Source of the DNA: Candidatus Methylomirabilota bacterium
GTDB taxonomy: Bacteria > Methylomirabilota > Methylomirabilia > Rokubacteriales > CSP1-6
Assembly (NCBI GenBank): GCA_036002485.1
Contig: DASYTI010000251.1
Coordinates: 1-64,000, forward strand
DNA length: 64,000 nucleotides
Reading direction: 5' to 3'
Positions 48,466 through 56,812 of this stretch are shown here, in pieces. The first letter of the stretch is position 1, and each line of letters begins with the position of its first letter. The notes beneath the pieces were generated by a model that did no database searches, was not told the origin of the DNA, and saw only the letters and a list, made by a program, of their open reading frames with translations. A program made the translations under genes and the position numbers.

Positions 48466-49742
48466 CGGGGTTGGACGGGCGGAGGAGCGGGAGTCCCGGC
48501 CTTCTCTGGCTCGCTCGAGCGAACCGTGTCCAGGATGGGGGCGAGGGATCCGGACGGCTCGACGCTGGTGACGCGAACGAGGCTCGAGAGCCGGGCCACC
48601 GCGTCGCGAATGCGCTCGCCGGCCTTGAAGGCGGCGGACGTCCAGCGCTGCTCCTGGCTGCCCTCGGGAAACCGCTCGAGCATGAGCTGGAGCGATCCCA
48701 TCACGATGGAGAGGGGATTGTTGATCTCGTGGGCGGCCGCGCCCACCGTCAGGTGAGCCGCCCGCAGCTCCGCCGCCTCCCGCAGCGCGGACTCGGCCTG
48801 GAGCCGGGGCCGCGCGTCGGTCAAGAGCGCGATGATGAACCGCCGCCCGCGATAGTCGACGAAGCGGTAGGTGATGTCGACGGGAATGACGTCGCCCGCG
48901 CGCGTCCGGTAGCCGAGGTTCTGGGCGTGCATGCGGCCCTGCTTGAACGCCTCCGCCAGCATGGCTTCGCGCTCCGGTCGGCCGGCGGGTCCGTCGGGCC
49001 AGAAGTCCCTGATGCTCTTGCCGATGATCTCCTCGCGCGAATAGCCGGAGAGCTCGACCTCCGCTCGATTGGTCTCGAGAATCTTCAGAGTCTCGGCATC
49101 TACCACGCGCACTACGGCCGCCGCCTCGTCGATGATGGCGCGGAATCGCTCCTGATCCTCCATGAGTCGTTGCTGTTCCGTCACATCGTGGAAGAGCCGG
49201 GCCATGAGTCCCACGCTCAGCACGGCGAGGATGGCGTAGCTCAGCCACACCTGCCTGAAGAGCTGCAGTCCCCGCGGGCCCAGCATGGCCAGGGCCGGAA
49301 GCAGCGCGAGGGCCGACAAGGCGGCGAGGGCGAGGGCATGTCTCGGCCCCACGCCGCCGTCGTGGCGCGCCCACGCGTGGACGAGGCCCGCCGAGACGGT
49401 CACGAGGACGATGCTGACCACGCCCGCCCAGGCGCCGGCTCCTCCGACCCAGAGGCGCGCGGCGGCCGTGATGCCGGCCGCGATGAGGACCGCCGGCCAG
49501 CCTTCGAAGAGCCCGACGAGCGCGATGGAGGTGTTGCGGGCGTCGATGAAGACCCCGGGCTCGAGCTGGATGCCGGAGCGCATGAGGATCACGGACAGAA
49601 TGCCGAAGCCCGTGCCCAGGGCAATCGGTCGCCAGCGCCGCACCGCGGGAGGCTGACGCTGGAACACCCCGCGGACATAGGAATAGAAGACGACGCCGAT
49701 CACGAGAAGGCCGATGGCCTCGAAGATCTCGTGGACGTTCAT
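48462..49742 (-). CDS. 5TM-PAS sensor with HisKA but no ATPase domain
   Basis: A 426-residue protein: N-terminal five- to six-helix membrane module (about 5-175) like the LytS-type 5TM receptor (GLFEGWPAVLIAAGITAAAR), a PAS domain (about 195-310; ETNRAEVELSGYSREEIIGK, GYRTRAGDVIPVDITYR) and a HisKA domain with VGAAAHEINNPLSIVMGS. It ends 55 residues later in a Pro-rich tail (GTPAPPPVQPR) with no N, G1, F or G2 boxes. The phospho-acceptor His is present but no kinase. Its start overlaps the uvrA stop by 4 bases. Confidence 0.82.
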   Translation of the reverse strand: MNVHEIFEAIGLLVIGVVFYSYVRGVFQRQPPAVRRWRPIALGTGFGILSVILMRSGIQLEPGVFIDARNTSIALVGLFEGWPAVLIAAGITAAARLWVGGAGAWAGVVSIVLVTVSAGLVHAWARHDGGVGPRHALALAALSALALLPALAMLGPRGLQLFRQVWLSYAILAVLSVGLMARLFHDVTEQQRLMEDQERFRAIIDEAAAVVRVVDAETLKILETNRAEVELSGYSREEIIGKSIRDFWPDGPAGRPEREAMLAEAFKQGRMHAQNLGYRTRAGDVIPVDITYRFVDYRGRRFIIALLTDARPRLQAESALREAAELRAAHLTVGAAAHEINNPLSIVMGSLQLMLERFPEGSQEQRWTSAAFKAGERIRDAVARLSSLVRVTSVEPSGSLAPILDTVRSSEPEKAGTPAPPPVQPR

Positions 49743-52570
49743 GCCTCGCGCCTCACCCCTCGCTTCCCCTCGCGGGGCTTCGCCCCGTTCTGCTTTGACT
49801 CGAAGCGGGGCAGGAGATCGCGCAGGAACTTGCCCGTATAGGAGCCGTCGGTCTGGGCGACCTGCTCCGGGGTGCCCTCGGCCACGATCTCGCCCCCCGC
49901 GGCGCCCCCATCGGGGCCGAGGTCGATGACCCAGTCCGCCGTCTTGATGACGTCGAGGTGGTGCTCGACCACGAGGACGGTGCTGCCGGAATCCACCAGG
50001 CGGTTCAGGACCACGAGCAGCTTCTTGACGTCGTCGAGATGCAGGCCGGTGGTGGGCTCGTCGAGGATGTAGAGGAAGTCCGAGGCCAGGCGCGTCGAGA
50101 GCTCTGCGGCGATCTTGAGCCGCTGGGCTTCGCCGCCGGACAGCGTGGGGGCGGGCTGGCCCAGGCGCAGATATCCGAGCCCCACTTCCTGCAACACCTT
50201 GAGCCGGCGGGCCAGGACCGGCTGGGCGGCGAAGAACTCGACGGCCTCGTCGATGGTCTGCTGCAGGACCTGGCTGATATGACGGCCCTTGTAGGTGACC
50301 TGGAGGACTTCCGGACGATAGCGTCGCCCTTCGCACTCCTGGCAGGTGACGTAGACGTCCTCGAAGAAGTACATCTCGAGCTTCTGGAAGCCGTCGCCCT
50401 GGCAGGCCTCGCAGCGACCGCCCGGCACATTGAAGGAAAAAGCGCCGGGGGAGAGGCTGGCCGCCTTGGCCCGCGGGAGCCCGGCAAACAGCTTCCGGAT
50501 CTCGTCGAAGGCCTTGACGTAGGTGACGGGGTTGGAGCGCGGCGTCCGGCCAATGGGCTCCTGGTCGATGAGGCGCACGCCCTTCAAGAACTCGAGGCCC
50601 ACGATGTCGTCGTGAGTGCCCGCGCGCGCCAGCTCGACCTTGAAGTGGCGGGCGAGGGCGCGGTAGAGCGTATCGTGGACCAGGGTGGACTTGCCCGAGC
50701 CCGAGACGCCGGTGATGCAGGTCAGGGTGTGCAGGGGGAGCCGCACGGTCAGGTTTCTCAGGTTGTGCTGGCGCGCGCCCCGGATGACGAGCGCTCGTCG
50801 TCCTTCGCGGCGCGAGAGGGGCAGGGGGATGCCGTCGCGGCCCGTCATGTACCGCGCGGTGAGCGAGCGCGGATCCTTGGCGAACTCGGCCTGGGTGCCC
50901 GCGAAGACTACCTCGCCGCCGCGCTCGCCCGAGCCCGGCCCCATCTCGACGAGGTAGTCGGCGCCCTCGATGAAAGTGCGGTCGTGCTCGACGATGAGAA
51001 CGGTATTGCCGGCCTGGGCCAGCTCCCGACACAGCTCGGCCAGCCGCTCCGTATCCCGCGCGTGAAGCCCGATGGAGGGCTCGTCCAGCACGTAGAGCGT
51101 CCCCACGAGCTGGGCGCCCAGCTGGTTCGCGAGGTTGATGCGCTGCGCTTCCCCTCCGGAGAGCGTGCGCGTCTGTCGGCCGAGGGTGAGATAGCCGAGC
51201 CCCACGCGAATCAAGAACGACAGCTTGGCGCGCAGGAGCTTGAGGGCCTCTCGCCCCACCACCTCCTCCCACGCCGAGAAGCCCAGGCCGGAGAGGAAGC
51301 CGTGGAGCTCCTCGACCGTCTTGCCATTCCACTCCGCGATGGTGGCGCCTCCCACGCGGACGGTGAGCGCCTCGGGCTTGAGGCGGGCCCCCGCGCAGCG
51401 CGGGCAGGGCGATTGGCTGCGATAGCGCGAGAGAAAGACGCGCACGTGCAGCTTGTACCGGTAGGACTCGACCTCCTCGAAGAATCCCTGGATGCCCGTG
51501 AGGCCGCCGCCCCCCGCATAGATCCACTCGCGGTCCGTTTCGGGGAGATCTGCGTACGGACGGGTGACGTCCACCCCGCGCTTCTTGGCGTGCTTGAGGA
51601 GCTGCTTCTGATACCAGCGTCCCGAGGGGTGCGACCAGGGCTCGACGGCGCCGTCGGCCAGGCTCACGGTGGGATCGGGCACCACCAGGGCCTCGTCATA
51701 GCGCAGGATATTGCCGAAGCCCTTGCACTCCGGGCAGGCTCCCAGCGGGTGGTTGAACGAGAACAGCAACGGTTGCGGCCGGGCCAGGGCGACCTCGCAC
51801 CGCGGGCAGCGGAACTCCCGGCTGACCGTCACGGGCCCACGTCCCACCACGTCCACGACGGCCCGGCCGTTGCCCTCGGCGAGGGCGGTCTCCAGCGACT
51901 CCGTCAGTCGCCGCCGCGCCTCCGGGCCCACCACCACGCGGTCGAGCACGACCTGCACGAGCTGGCCATCGAGGGCGGGGGTGGCTTCGCCCTGCGCTTG
52001 GGCGAGGTCCACGACGGTCTCGCCGATCTTGATGCGGGCGAAGCCCCGCTGGAGCAGGGCGGCCATGAAGGCGCGCGGGTCCGGGCGCGGCTCGAGGGGC
52101 AAGGGGAAGCAGACCATGGCGCGCGCGCCCGGATGGTCACGGACGAGATCGTCGGCCACGCGCTCCGCCGAATCGCTGCGGGCCTCGCTGTCACAGCGGG
52201 GGCAGTGGACGCGGCCGACCTTGGCGAAGAGCAGACGCAGGTAGTCGTGAAGCTCGGTGGCCGTGCCCACGGTGGAGCGCGCGGTCCGCACGGGGTTCTT
52301 CTGCTCCAGCGCGATGGCGGGGCGAATGTGCTCGATCCGGTCGACGTCGGGCCGGTCGAGACGCTCGAGGAACATGCGCGCGTAGGCGGAGAGCGACTCG
52401 ATGTAGCGCCACTGCCCCTCGGCGAAGACGGTGTCAAAGGCCAGGGAGGACTTGCCCGAGCCCGAGACGCCCGTGATGACGGTGACGCGGTCGTGGGGGA
52501 TAGCCAGGGAGACGTTCTTCAGATTGTTCTGCCTGGCTCCCTCGATCCGGAGCCAGAGGGGCTGCGCCAT
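49739..52570 (-). CDS. uvrA: excinuclease ABC subunit A
   Basis: A 943-residue DNA-damage recognition ATPase, normal length. Two ABC modules: Walker A GVSGSGKSSLAFDT (34-47) and GVSGSGKSTLVHDT (about 640), two LSGGEAQR signatures, LDEPSIGLH and LDEPTTGLH Walker B regions. Zinc modules CPRCEVA with CPECKGFG, and CEACQGDG with CQECEGRRY. The ATG follows GGAGGACGGACC. The downstream sensor gene overlaps by 4 bases, an unusual operon partner for uvrA. No LexA-like box was noticed. Confidence 0.96.
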   Translation of the reverse strand: MAQPLWLRIEGARQNNLKNVSLAIPHDRVTVITGVSGSGKSSLAFDTVFAEGQWRYIESLSAYARMFLERLDRPDVDRIEHIRPAIALEQKNPVRTARSTVGTATELHDYLRLLFAKVGRVHCPRCDSEARSDSAERVADDLVRDHPGARAMVCFPLPLEPRPDPRAFMAALLQRGFARIKIGETVVDLAQAQGEATPALDGQLVQVVLDRVVVGPEARRRLTESLETALAEGNGRAVVDVVGRGPVTVSREFRCPRCEVALARPQPLLFSFNHPLGACPECKGFGNILRYDEALVVPDPTVSLADGAVEPWSHPSGRWYQKQLLKHAKKRGVDVTRPYADLPETDREWIYAGGGGLTGIQGFFEEVESYRYKLHVRVFLSRYRSQSPCPRCAGARLKPEALTVRVGGATIAEWNGKTVEELHGFLSGLGFSAWEEVVGREALKLLRAKLSFLIRVGLGYLTLGRQTRTLSGGEAQRINLANQLGAQLVGTLYVLDEPSIGLHARDTERLAELCRELAQAGNTVLIVEHDRTFIEGADYLVEMGPGSGERGGEVVFAGTQAEFAKDPRSLTARYMTGRDGIPLPLSRREGRRALVIRGARQHNLRNLTVRLPLHTLTCITGVSGSGKSTLVHDTLYRALARHFKVELARAGTHDDIVGLEFLKGVRLIDQEPIGRTPRSNPVTYVKAFDEIRKLFAGLPRAKAASLSPGAFSFNVPGGRCEACQGDGFQKLEMYFFEDVYVTCQECEGRRYRPEVLQVTYKGRHISQVLQQTIDEAVEFFAAQPVLARRLKVLQEVGLGYLRLGQPAPTLSGGEAQRLKIAAELSTRLASDFLYILDEPTTGLHLDDVKKLLVVLNRLVDSGSTVLVVEHHLDVIKTADWVIDLGPDGGAAGGEIVAEGTPEQVAQTDGSYTGKFLRDLLPRFESKQNGAKPREGKRGVRREA

Positions 52571-52663
52571 TCGGTCCGTCCTCCTGAGATGGAAAGTCTA
52601 CCTGACCTTGCCTGCACCCGGCAACCCGATGCCCCTTGACCGTAGCGGGTCAGTTTGGGCACA

Positions 52664-52836
52664 GGCACTGGGGCAAGGTGCGAGCCAGATCAACTCAGCC
52701 CTCGCCTCGGGCTTGGCCCTCAGCTCGAACCGCCACGCGCGAGCGGGCCCGGCAGCCCGAGGCGTACGTGGGTGTACGTTGAGGGTTGCCGGATCGGCTC
52801 GCAACGAAGTATGGCGAAGCAAATTGACCCAGTGCC
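52664..52836. repeat. 173-bp inverted-repeat element upstream of rubrerythrin
   Basis: The left end GGCACTGGGGCAAGGTGCGAGCC and the right end (complement) GGCACTGGGTCAA...TTGCGAGCC are inverted repeats; the left arm lacks about 17 bases. A core-repeat copy (52689-52729, minus) and the dyad ACGTGGGTGTACGT lie inside. No ORF. It separates uvrA from the rubrerythrin gene. Confidence 0.55.
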
Positions 52837-52837
52837 C

Positions 52838-52866
52838 TTGACAGGTCGGGGGCGGGCATGTAGGCT
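52838..52866 (+). promoter_or_regulatory. promoter of the truncated rubrerythrin gene
   Basis: TTGACA (52838-52843), 17-base spacer, TAGGCT (52861-52866). It lies at the right edge of the inverted-repeat element and 11 bases before the ATG, so the leader would be only a few bases long. Confidence 0.4.
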
Positions 52867-52876
52867 CCACTTCGTA

Positions 52877-53206
52877 ATGAGAACCATTCCTAAAAGCTCC
52901 AAGGACACCGCGGATGCCGAGACGGGCCACGCCTTTGGGCATCTCGACTTCCTGAAAGACGTGGGCGATCCCGCCACCGGCGAGCCCATCGGCAAGACGG
53001 AGACGAACCTCAAGTCGGCCATCGCGGGCGAGACGTACGAGTACCCGCAGATGTACCCGGGCATGGCCAAGACGGCGCGTGACGAGGGCTTCCCCGAGCT
53101 CGCGGAATGGCTGGAGACGCTGGCCAAGGCCGAGAGGTCGCACGCCGGCCGCTTCACCAAGGGACTCAAGCAGATCGCCGGCAAAGACCCCGCCGAAGCC
53201 ATCTGA
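52877..53206 (+). CDS. N-terminally truncated rubrerythrin
   Basis: A 109-residue ferritin-like protein. [20 protein letters not shown] is the end of helix B and the following loop of rubrerythrins; [19 protein letters not shown] and [14 protein letters not shown] are helices C and D with ExxY and ExxH iron ligands. Helix A and most of B (about 50 residues, including the first iron-binding Glu) are missing, replaced by [13 protein letters not shown]. No rubredoxin domain. If made, the protein could bind iron only as a dimer. It is followed by an Fe-S reductase gene, the usual partner. Confidence 0.78.
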   Translation: MRTIPKSSKDTADAETGHAFGHLDFLKDVGDPATGEPIGKTETNLKSAIAGETYEYPQMYPGMAKTARDEGFPELAEWLETLAKAERSHAGRFTKGLKQIAGKDPAEAI

Positions 53207-53270
53207 TACTTCCGACGCGCGGGGCGGTCGGGTGGCGGCCGCCCCGCCGCGTCAGGAAAGGCCGCCCCGC

Positions 53271-54530
53271 ATGACCCTCGACATCAGGCAGCCGGAGTTC
53301 TGGAAGCTCGACGCGGTCGACCAGGAGCTGCGCCGCGTCTATGACGTCTGTAGCGGGTGCCGCCGCTGCTTGCCCCTCTGCCCGTCGTTCAAGGTCCTGT
53401 TCGAGCGGCTCGACACCGAGGCGGTGGACGGCGACGTCGAGAAGCTGCCCGCCCAGGACGTCAAGGAGGTCGTGGACCTCTGCTACCAGTGCAAGCTCTG
53501 CTACAACCACTGCCCGTATACGCCGCCCCACCGCTGGCAGGTCGATTTCCCGCGGCTCATGCTGCGCGCTCGCTCGGCGGAGGCGAGGCAGAAGGGCGTG
53601 ACGCGTCAGGATCGCTTTCTCGGCAATACCGAACTCGTGGGCCGGCTGGGCAGCCTGACGGCGCCCCTGTCCAACTGGGCGACCTCGCTGCCGCCGCATC
53701 GCGCGATCATGGAGGCGGTGGTGGGCATCCACAGGGAGAGGCAGCTGCCCGCCTTCCATCGCGAAACGTTCTCCGCCTGGTTCGACCGGCGAAAGCCGGC
53801 GCCCTTCGCGCCGCGGGGGCGCGTGGCCCTCTTCGCCACCTGCTCTGTCGAGTTCAATGATCCGCTGACCGGCAAGGCCGCCGTGGGCGTGCTCGAGCGG
53901 AACCGCTTGAATGTCTCGCTGCCCGCGCAGCGCTGCTGCGGCATGCCGTACCTCGATGGCGGCGCGGTCAAGGAGGCCAAGGCTCTCATCGCCGCCAACG
54001 TGAAGACGCTGGCCGAGGAGGTGCGGCAGGGGCGCGACATCGTGGTGCCGGGTCCCACCTGCTCCTACATGTTGAAGCAGGAGTACCCCTGGCTCGACGG
54101 CTCCGAGGACGCCAATCTGGTCGCGAGCCACACGCGCGATCTCTTCGAGTACCTCGCGGGCCTGCACGCCGCCGGCCAGCTCGACACGCGCTTCCCGAAT
54201 CCGCCCGCCAAGGTCGCCTACCAGCTCCCCTGCCATCTCAAGGCCCAGAACATGGGCACCAAGTCCGCCGACGTGCTCCGTCTCACCGGGGCCACCGTGG
54301 AGACCATCGAGAAGTGCTCGGCCGTGGATGGAACCTGGGGAATGAAGAAGGAGTACTTCGCGCTGTCCATGAAGCTGGCCCAGCCGCTCTTCACGGCCGT
54401 ACGCGAAGCCCGCGCCGATCGCGTGGCCACCGACTGCCCGCTCGCCGCCCTCCAGATCAGGCAGGGCACCGGCGTGGAGGCCCGCCATCCGATCCGCATC
54501 CTCGCCGAGGCCTACGGACTCGAAGTTTGA
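53271..54530 (+). CDS. GlpC/HdrD-like Fe-S oxidoreductase
   Basis: A 419-residue protein with two [4Fe-4S] motifs, [11 protein letters not shown] (Cys27, 30, 33, 37) and [11 protein letters not shown] (71, 74, 77, 81), then two CCG-type domains (FATCSVEFN with [22 protein letters not shown] with a degenerate second site [13 protein letters not shown]). No membrane helix. Related GlpC-like proteins next to rubrerythrin are thought to pass electrons for peroxide reduction. ATG follows AGGAAAGG at a slightly long distance. Confidence 0.87.
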   Translation: MTLDIRQPEFWKLDAVDQELRRVYDVCSGCRRCLPLCPSFKVLFERLDTEAVDGDVEKLPAQDVKEVVDLCYQCKLCYNHCPYTPPHRWQVDFPRLMLRARSAEARQKGVTRQDRFLGNTELVGRLGSLTAPLSNWATSLPPHRAIMEAVVGIHRERQLPAFHRETFSAWFDRRKPAPFAPRGRVALFATCSVEFNDPLTGKAAVGVLERNRLNVSLPAQRCCGMPYLDGGAVKEAKALIAANVKTLAEEVRQGRDIVVPGPTCSYMLKQEYPWLDGSEDANLVASHTRDLFEYLAGLHAAGQLDTRFPNPPAKVAYQLPCHLKAQNMGTKSADVLRLTGATVETIEKCSAVDGTWGMKKEYFALSMKLAQPLFTAVREARADRVATDCPLAALQIRQGTGVEARHPIRILAEAYGLEV

Positions 54531-54532
54531 TT

Positions 54533-54695
54533 TTCGAGCTGAGACGCTGCCGACGAGCCGCAGGCGAGGAGAGCGGCGATCGAAATCACCGAGAAGGACC
54601 AGATCCAGTCCGTCCTCGATCGCTTCATGGGCATCGACGTGGGGCCCACTGTGGCCCCGACGGTGGCCGAGCTGCTCCGGGATCTCAGAGGCTGA
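54533..54695 (+). pseudogene. core repeat joined to a C-terminal protein stub
   Basis: Bases 54533-54588 are a core-repeat copy (TTCGAGCTGA-ACGCTGCCGACGAGCC). They run into a frame encoding ITEKDQIQSVLDRFMGIDVG and PTVAPTVAELLRDLRG before a TGA (54693-54695), with codon use like a real gene but no start codon. It looks like the last 38 residues of a gene whose front was replaced by the repeat. I do not recognise the family. Confidence 0.4.
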
Positions 54696-54738
54696 CGCAC
54701 CAAGGCCGGAGGGGACTATGTCCCCTCCGGCCTGTGCG
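54696..54738. terminator. bidirectional hairpin between convergent genes
   Basis: A perfect 13-bp stem GGCCGGAGGGGAC-TAT-GTCCCCTCCGGCC (54704-54732), extended by CGCAC/GTGCG outside a small bulge. It lies between the Fe-S reductase operon and the opposing membrane-protein gene. No long T run, so it may be Rho-aided. Confidence 0.75.
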
Positions 54739-54753
54739 TGCGGTCGAAGTCCC

Positions 54754-55455
54754 CTACTTGCCCAGCACCACGAAGAGCAGATAGAAGACGACGGAGAGGA
54801 TGAAGCCGAACCAGAGGGTGCCCTTGACGGTGGCGAGGGGCTTGGCGGCGCCTTTGCCCGGCGTGCCCGTGAGGGCATTGATCTCGACCAGGGCCATCAC
54901 GATGAGGGTCAGGGCCCAGAATATCGCGCCCGAGCTGGGCATGGGCAGGGGCAGATGGCTGGCCGAGCCCATGAAGAAGAGCATGGGAATGGAGAAGGCG
55001 ACATTGGTGCGTGAGGCGAGGCCGCCGCGCGCGCCGGCGGCGGCCGCGCCAGGGTTGGCGGGCTTACCGGCGGCCACGTCGATGGCGTTCTGAATCACGA
55101 TCTTGTTCTTGGGCCAGATCACGAACCAGACATTGGCCCACATGATGGTGCCGAGAAGGCCGCCCACCAGGATGACCCATGTTTGCGGGTCGGGGAGGCC
55201 GCGCTTGCCCAGCCAGTAGTGCAGGAAGTAGATCCAGCCGCTGAGAAAGGTGAACATGGCGGCCCAGCGGAACCACCAAAGGGCGCGGGGCAGCAGCTTC
55301 TGCTGCGCGCCGCTGCGCACGGGGGCTTCCGTCTCGGCAAAGAAGGGCACCTGGACGAAATTGAAGTAGTAGAGCAAGCCGATCCAGGTGATGCCCGAGA
55401 GGAAGTGGATCCAGCGCAGCAGGAATAGCCAGCCTGATTCACTCAGCAATGACAT
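54754..55455 (-). CDS. PuuD-like membrane protein (urate-oxidase N-terminal type)
   Basis: A 233-residue protein with about six to seven membrane helices. RWIHFLSGITWIGLLYYFNF opens it, typical of the membrane domain of PuuD-type urate hydroxylases, and a second WVILVGGLLGTIMWANVWFVIWP follows (read in parts). The C-terminal cytochrome c domain of PuuD is absent, so catalytic assignment to urate is not safe; His residues in helices 1 and 3 could hold haem. Function unknown. Confidence 0.75.
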   Translation of the reverse strand: MSLLSESGWLFLLRWIHFLSGITWIGLLYYFNFVQVPFFAETEAPVRSGAQQKLLPRALWWFRWAAMFTFLSGWIYFLHYWLGKRGLPDPQTWVILVGGLLGTIMWANVWFVIWPKNKIVIQNAIDVAAGKPANPGAAAAGARGGLASRTNVAFSIPMLFFMGSASHLPLPMPSSGAIFWALTLIVMALVEINALTGTPGKGAAKPLATVKGTLWFGFILSVVFYLLFVVLGK

Positions 55456-55488
55456 CGTGCCCTCCTTGTTGTGGGGCAGGCGCTGCCG

Positions 55489-55755
55489 CTACTCGTCGTC
55501 CTTGTCGTCTCCCTCGTCGTCCTCCTCCCCGTCGTCGGCTTCGTCGTCGTCGACGAGGTCGTCCTCATCATCGAGCTCGTCGTCGGGTTCGTCCTCGTCG
55601 TCGTCGTCCTCGAGGTCGTCGAAGTCCTCATCGAAGTCTTCGTCGTCCTCGTCGTCATCATCTTCGGCCTCCGTCTCCTCGGTCTCCTCGTCCTCCCGCG
55701 CGTAGAGGGGATTTTCTTCGTCGTCGATCCATGGCCGATTGCCAAGCCACGCCAT
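55489..55755 (-). CDS. small polyacidic protein
   Basis: From the ATG at 55755, 88 residues: an ordered-looking start MAWLGNRPWIDDEENPLYAR then about 65 residues nearly all Asp and Glu (EDDDDEDDEDFDEDFDDLED and on), ending DDKDDE. Charge near -55. The gene is a run of GAC/GAG/GAT codons, seen on the + strand as GTCGTC repeats, so slippage is likely. The conserved N-terminus and the reading frame argue that it is translated. Such tails can act as DNA mimics or metal buffers; no family recognised. Confidence 0.55.
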   Translation of the reverse strand: MAWLGNRPWIDDEENPLYAREDEETEETEAEDDDDEDDEDFDEDFDDLEDDDDEDEPDDELDDEDDLVDDDEADDGEEDDEGDDKDDE

Positions 55756-55871
55756 GATGAGGCACCTCCGGGCGGTTCCCGTCTTGACTTGCGAGACGGG
55801 AGTCGTTACTGTTGGACGTCGTTCGGCGGGATTATACATAGCAAATCGGTTTTCGTGTCAACGCGATTTTC

Positions 55872-55947
55872 GGCGGCGTAGCTCAGGTGGCAGAGCAGGG
55901 GTCTCATAAGCCCCGTGTCGGAGGTTCGAGTCCTCCCGCCGCCACCA
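55872..55947 (+). tRNA. tRNA-Met (CAT), elongator type
   Basis: Acceptor GGCGGCG pairs with CGCCGCC, discriminator A and encoded CCA. D-arm GCTC/GAGC, anticodon arm GGGGT-CTCATAA-GCCCC with CAT, T-arm GGAGG-TTCGAGT-CCTCC. G1-C72 rules out the initiator. A CAT anticodon could also be tRNA-Ile2, but acceptor and anticodon loop match elongator Met. Confidence 0.93.
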
Positions 55948-56023
55948 CTCGTTGAAGTTTTCCCACGCCTCCGCTAGACTGACCTTCCCGTGAGTGTCAT
56001 TTTTTCCGAGCAAGGGAGAGCGC

Positions 56024-56809
56024 ATGAGCGATGAGATCCTGGTCGAGCGTGAGGGCGGCATCGCCACCGTGGTGTTCAACCGGCCCAAGATGCGCAACGC
56101 GGTCAGCCTCGCCATGTGGGGGGAGATCGCGAACGTGACGGAGGGCCTCGCCAAGGACGACTCCGTGCGCGCCGTGGTGTACCGGGGGGCGGGGCGCGAT
56201 GCCTTCGCCTCCGGCGCCGACATCTCCGAGTTCAAGGAGAACCGGAAGGACACGGAGACGGCCCTCGCGTACAACAAGAAGACGGAGGCCGCCTACTCCT
56301 CGATTCGCCTCTGCCCCAAGCCCACGGTGGCCATGGTCTTCGGCTACTGCATGGGGGGCGCCATGGCCCTGGCCATGGCCTGTGATCTGCGCTTCGCCGC
56401 GGAAGGCTCGAAGTTCGGCATCCCGGCGGCCCGCTTGAGCATCATCTACGGCCTCGATCCCGTGCATCAGCTCGTGGACCTGGTCGGCCCCGCCTACGCC
56501 AAAGACATCCTCTACTCGGCACGCACGCTGGAGGCCGCGGAGGCCTTCCGCATCGGCTTCATCCAGCGCCTCGTGCCCGCGGACGACCTCGAGGCGAACA
56601 CGTACGACTACCTCCGCACCGTCGCCGACAATGCCCCGCTCTCCATACGCGGCACCAAGGCGCAGGTGCAGGCCATCTTCGAAGGCGTGGGCGAGGTCCA
56701 CCGGAAGAAGCTCTTCGAGATGGGCATCGAGACCTTCACCAGCCACGATTACGCCGAGGGCACGCGCGCGTTCCAGGAGAAGCGGCGACCGAAGTTCACC
56801 GGTAGGTAG
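56024..56809 (+). CDS. enoyl-CoA hydratase/isomerase family protein
   Basis: A 261-residue crotonase fold: VVFNRPKMRNAVSLAMW (start), FASGADISEFKE (oxyanion loop), VAMVFGYCMGGAMALAMACD and YGLDPVHQLVDLVG. The first catalytic Glu of hydratases is not at its usual place (position held by SIRLCPKP-MVFGYCMGG context), so hydratase, isomerase or thioesterase activity cannot be decided. The ATG at 56024 follows AAGGGAGAG. The tRNA-Met gene is 76 bases upstream. Confidence 0.85.
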   Translation: MSDEILVEREGGIATVVFNRPKMRNAVSLAMWGEIANVTEGLAKDDSVRAVVYRGAGRDAFASGADISEFKENRKDTETALAYNKKTEAAYSSIRLCPKPTVAMVFGYCMGGAMALAMACDLRFAAEGSKFGIPAARLSIIYGLDPVHQLVDLVGPAYAKDILYSARTLEAAEAFRIGFIQRLVPADDLEANTYDYLRTVADNAPLSIRGTKAQVQAIFEGVGEVHRKKLFEMGIETFTSHDYAEGTRAFQEKRRPKFTGR

Positions 56810-56812
56810 CGC

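Noticed and set aside
49958-52639. 893-codon + strand frame opposite uvrA
   Set aside because: Antisense shadow of uvrA; conserved UvrA motifs on the other strand decide.
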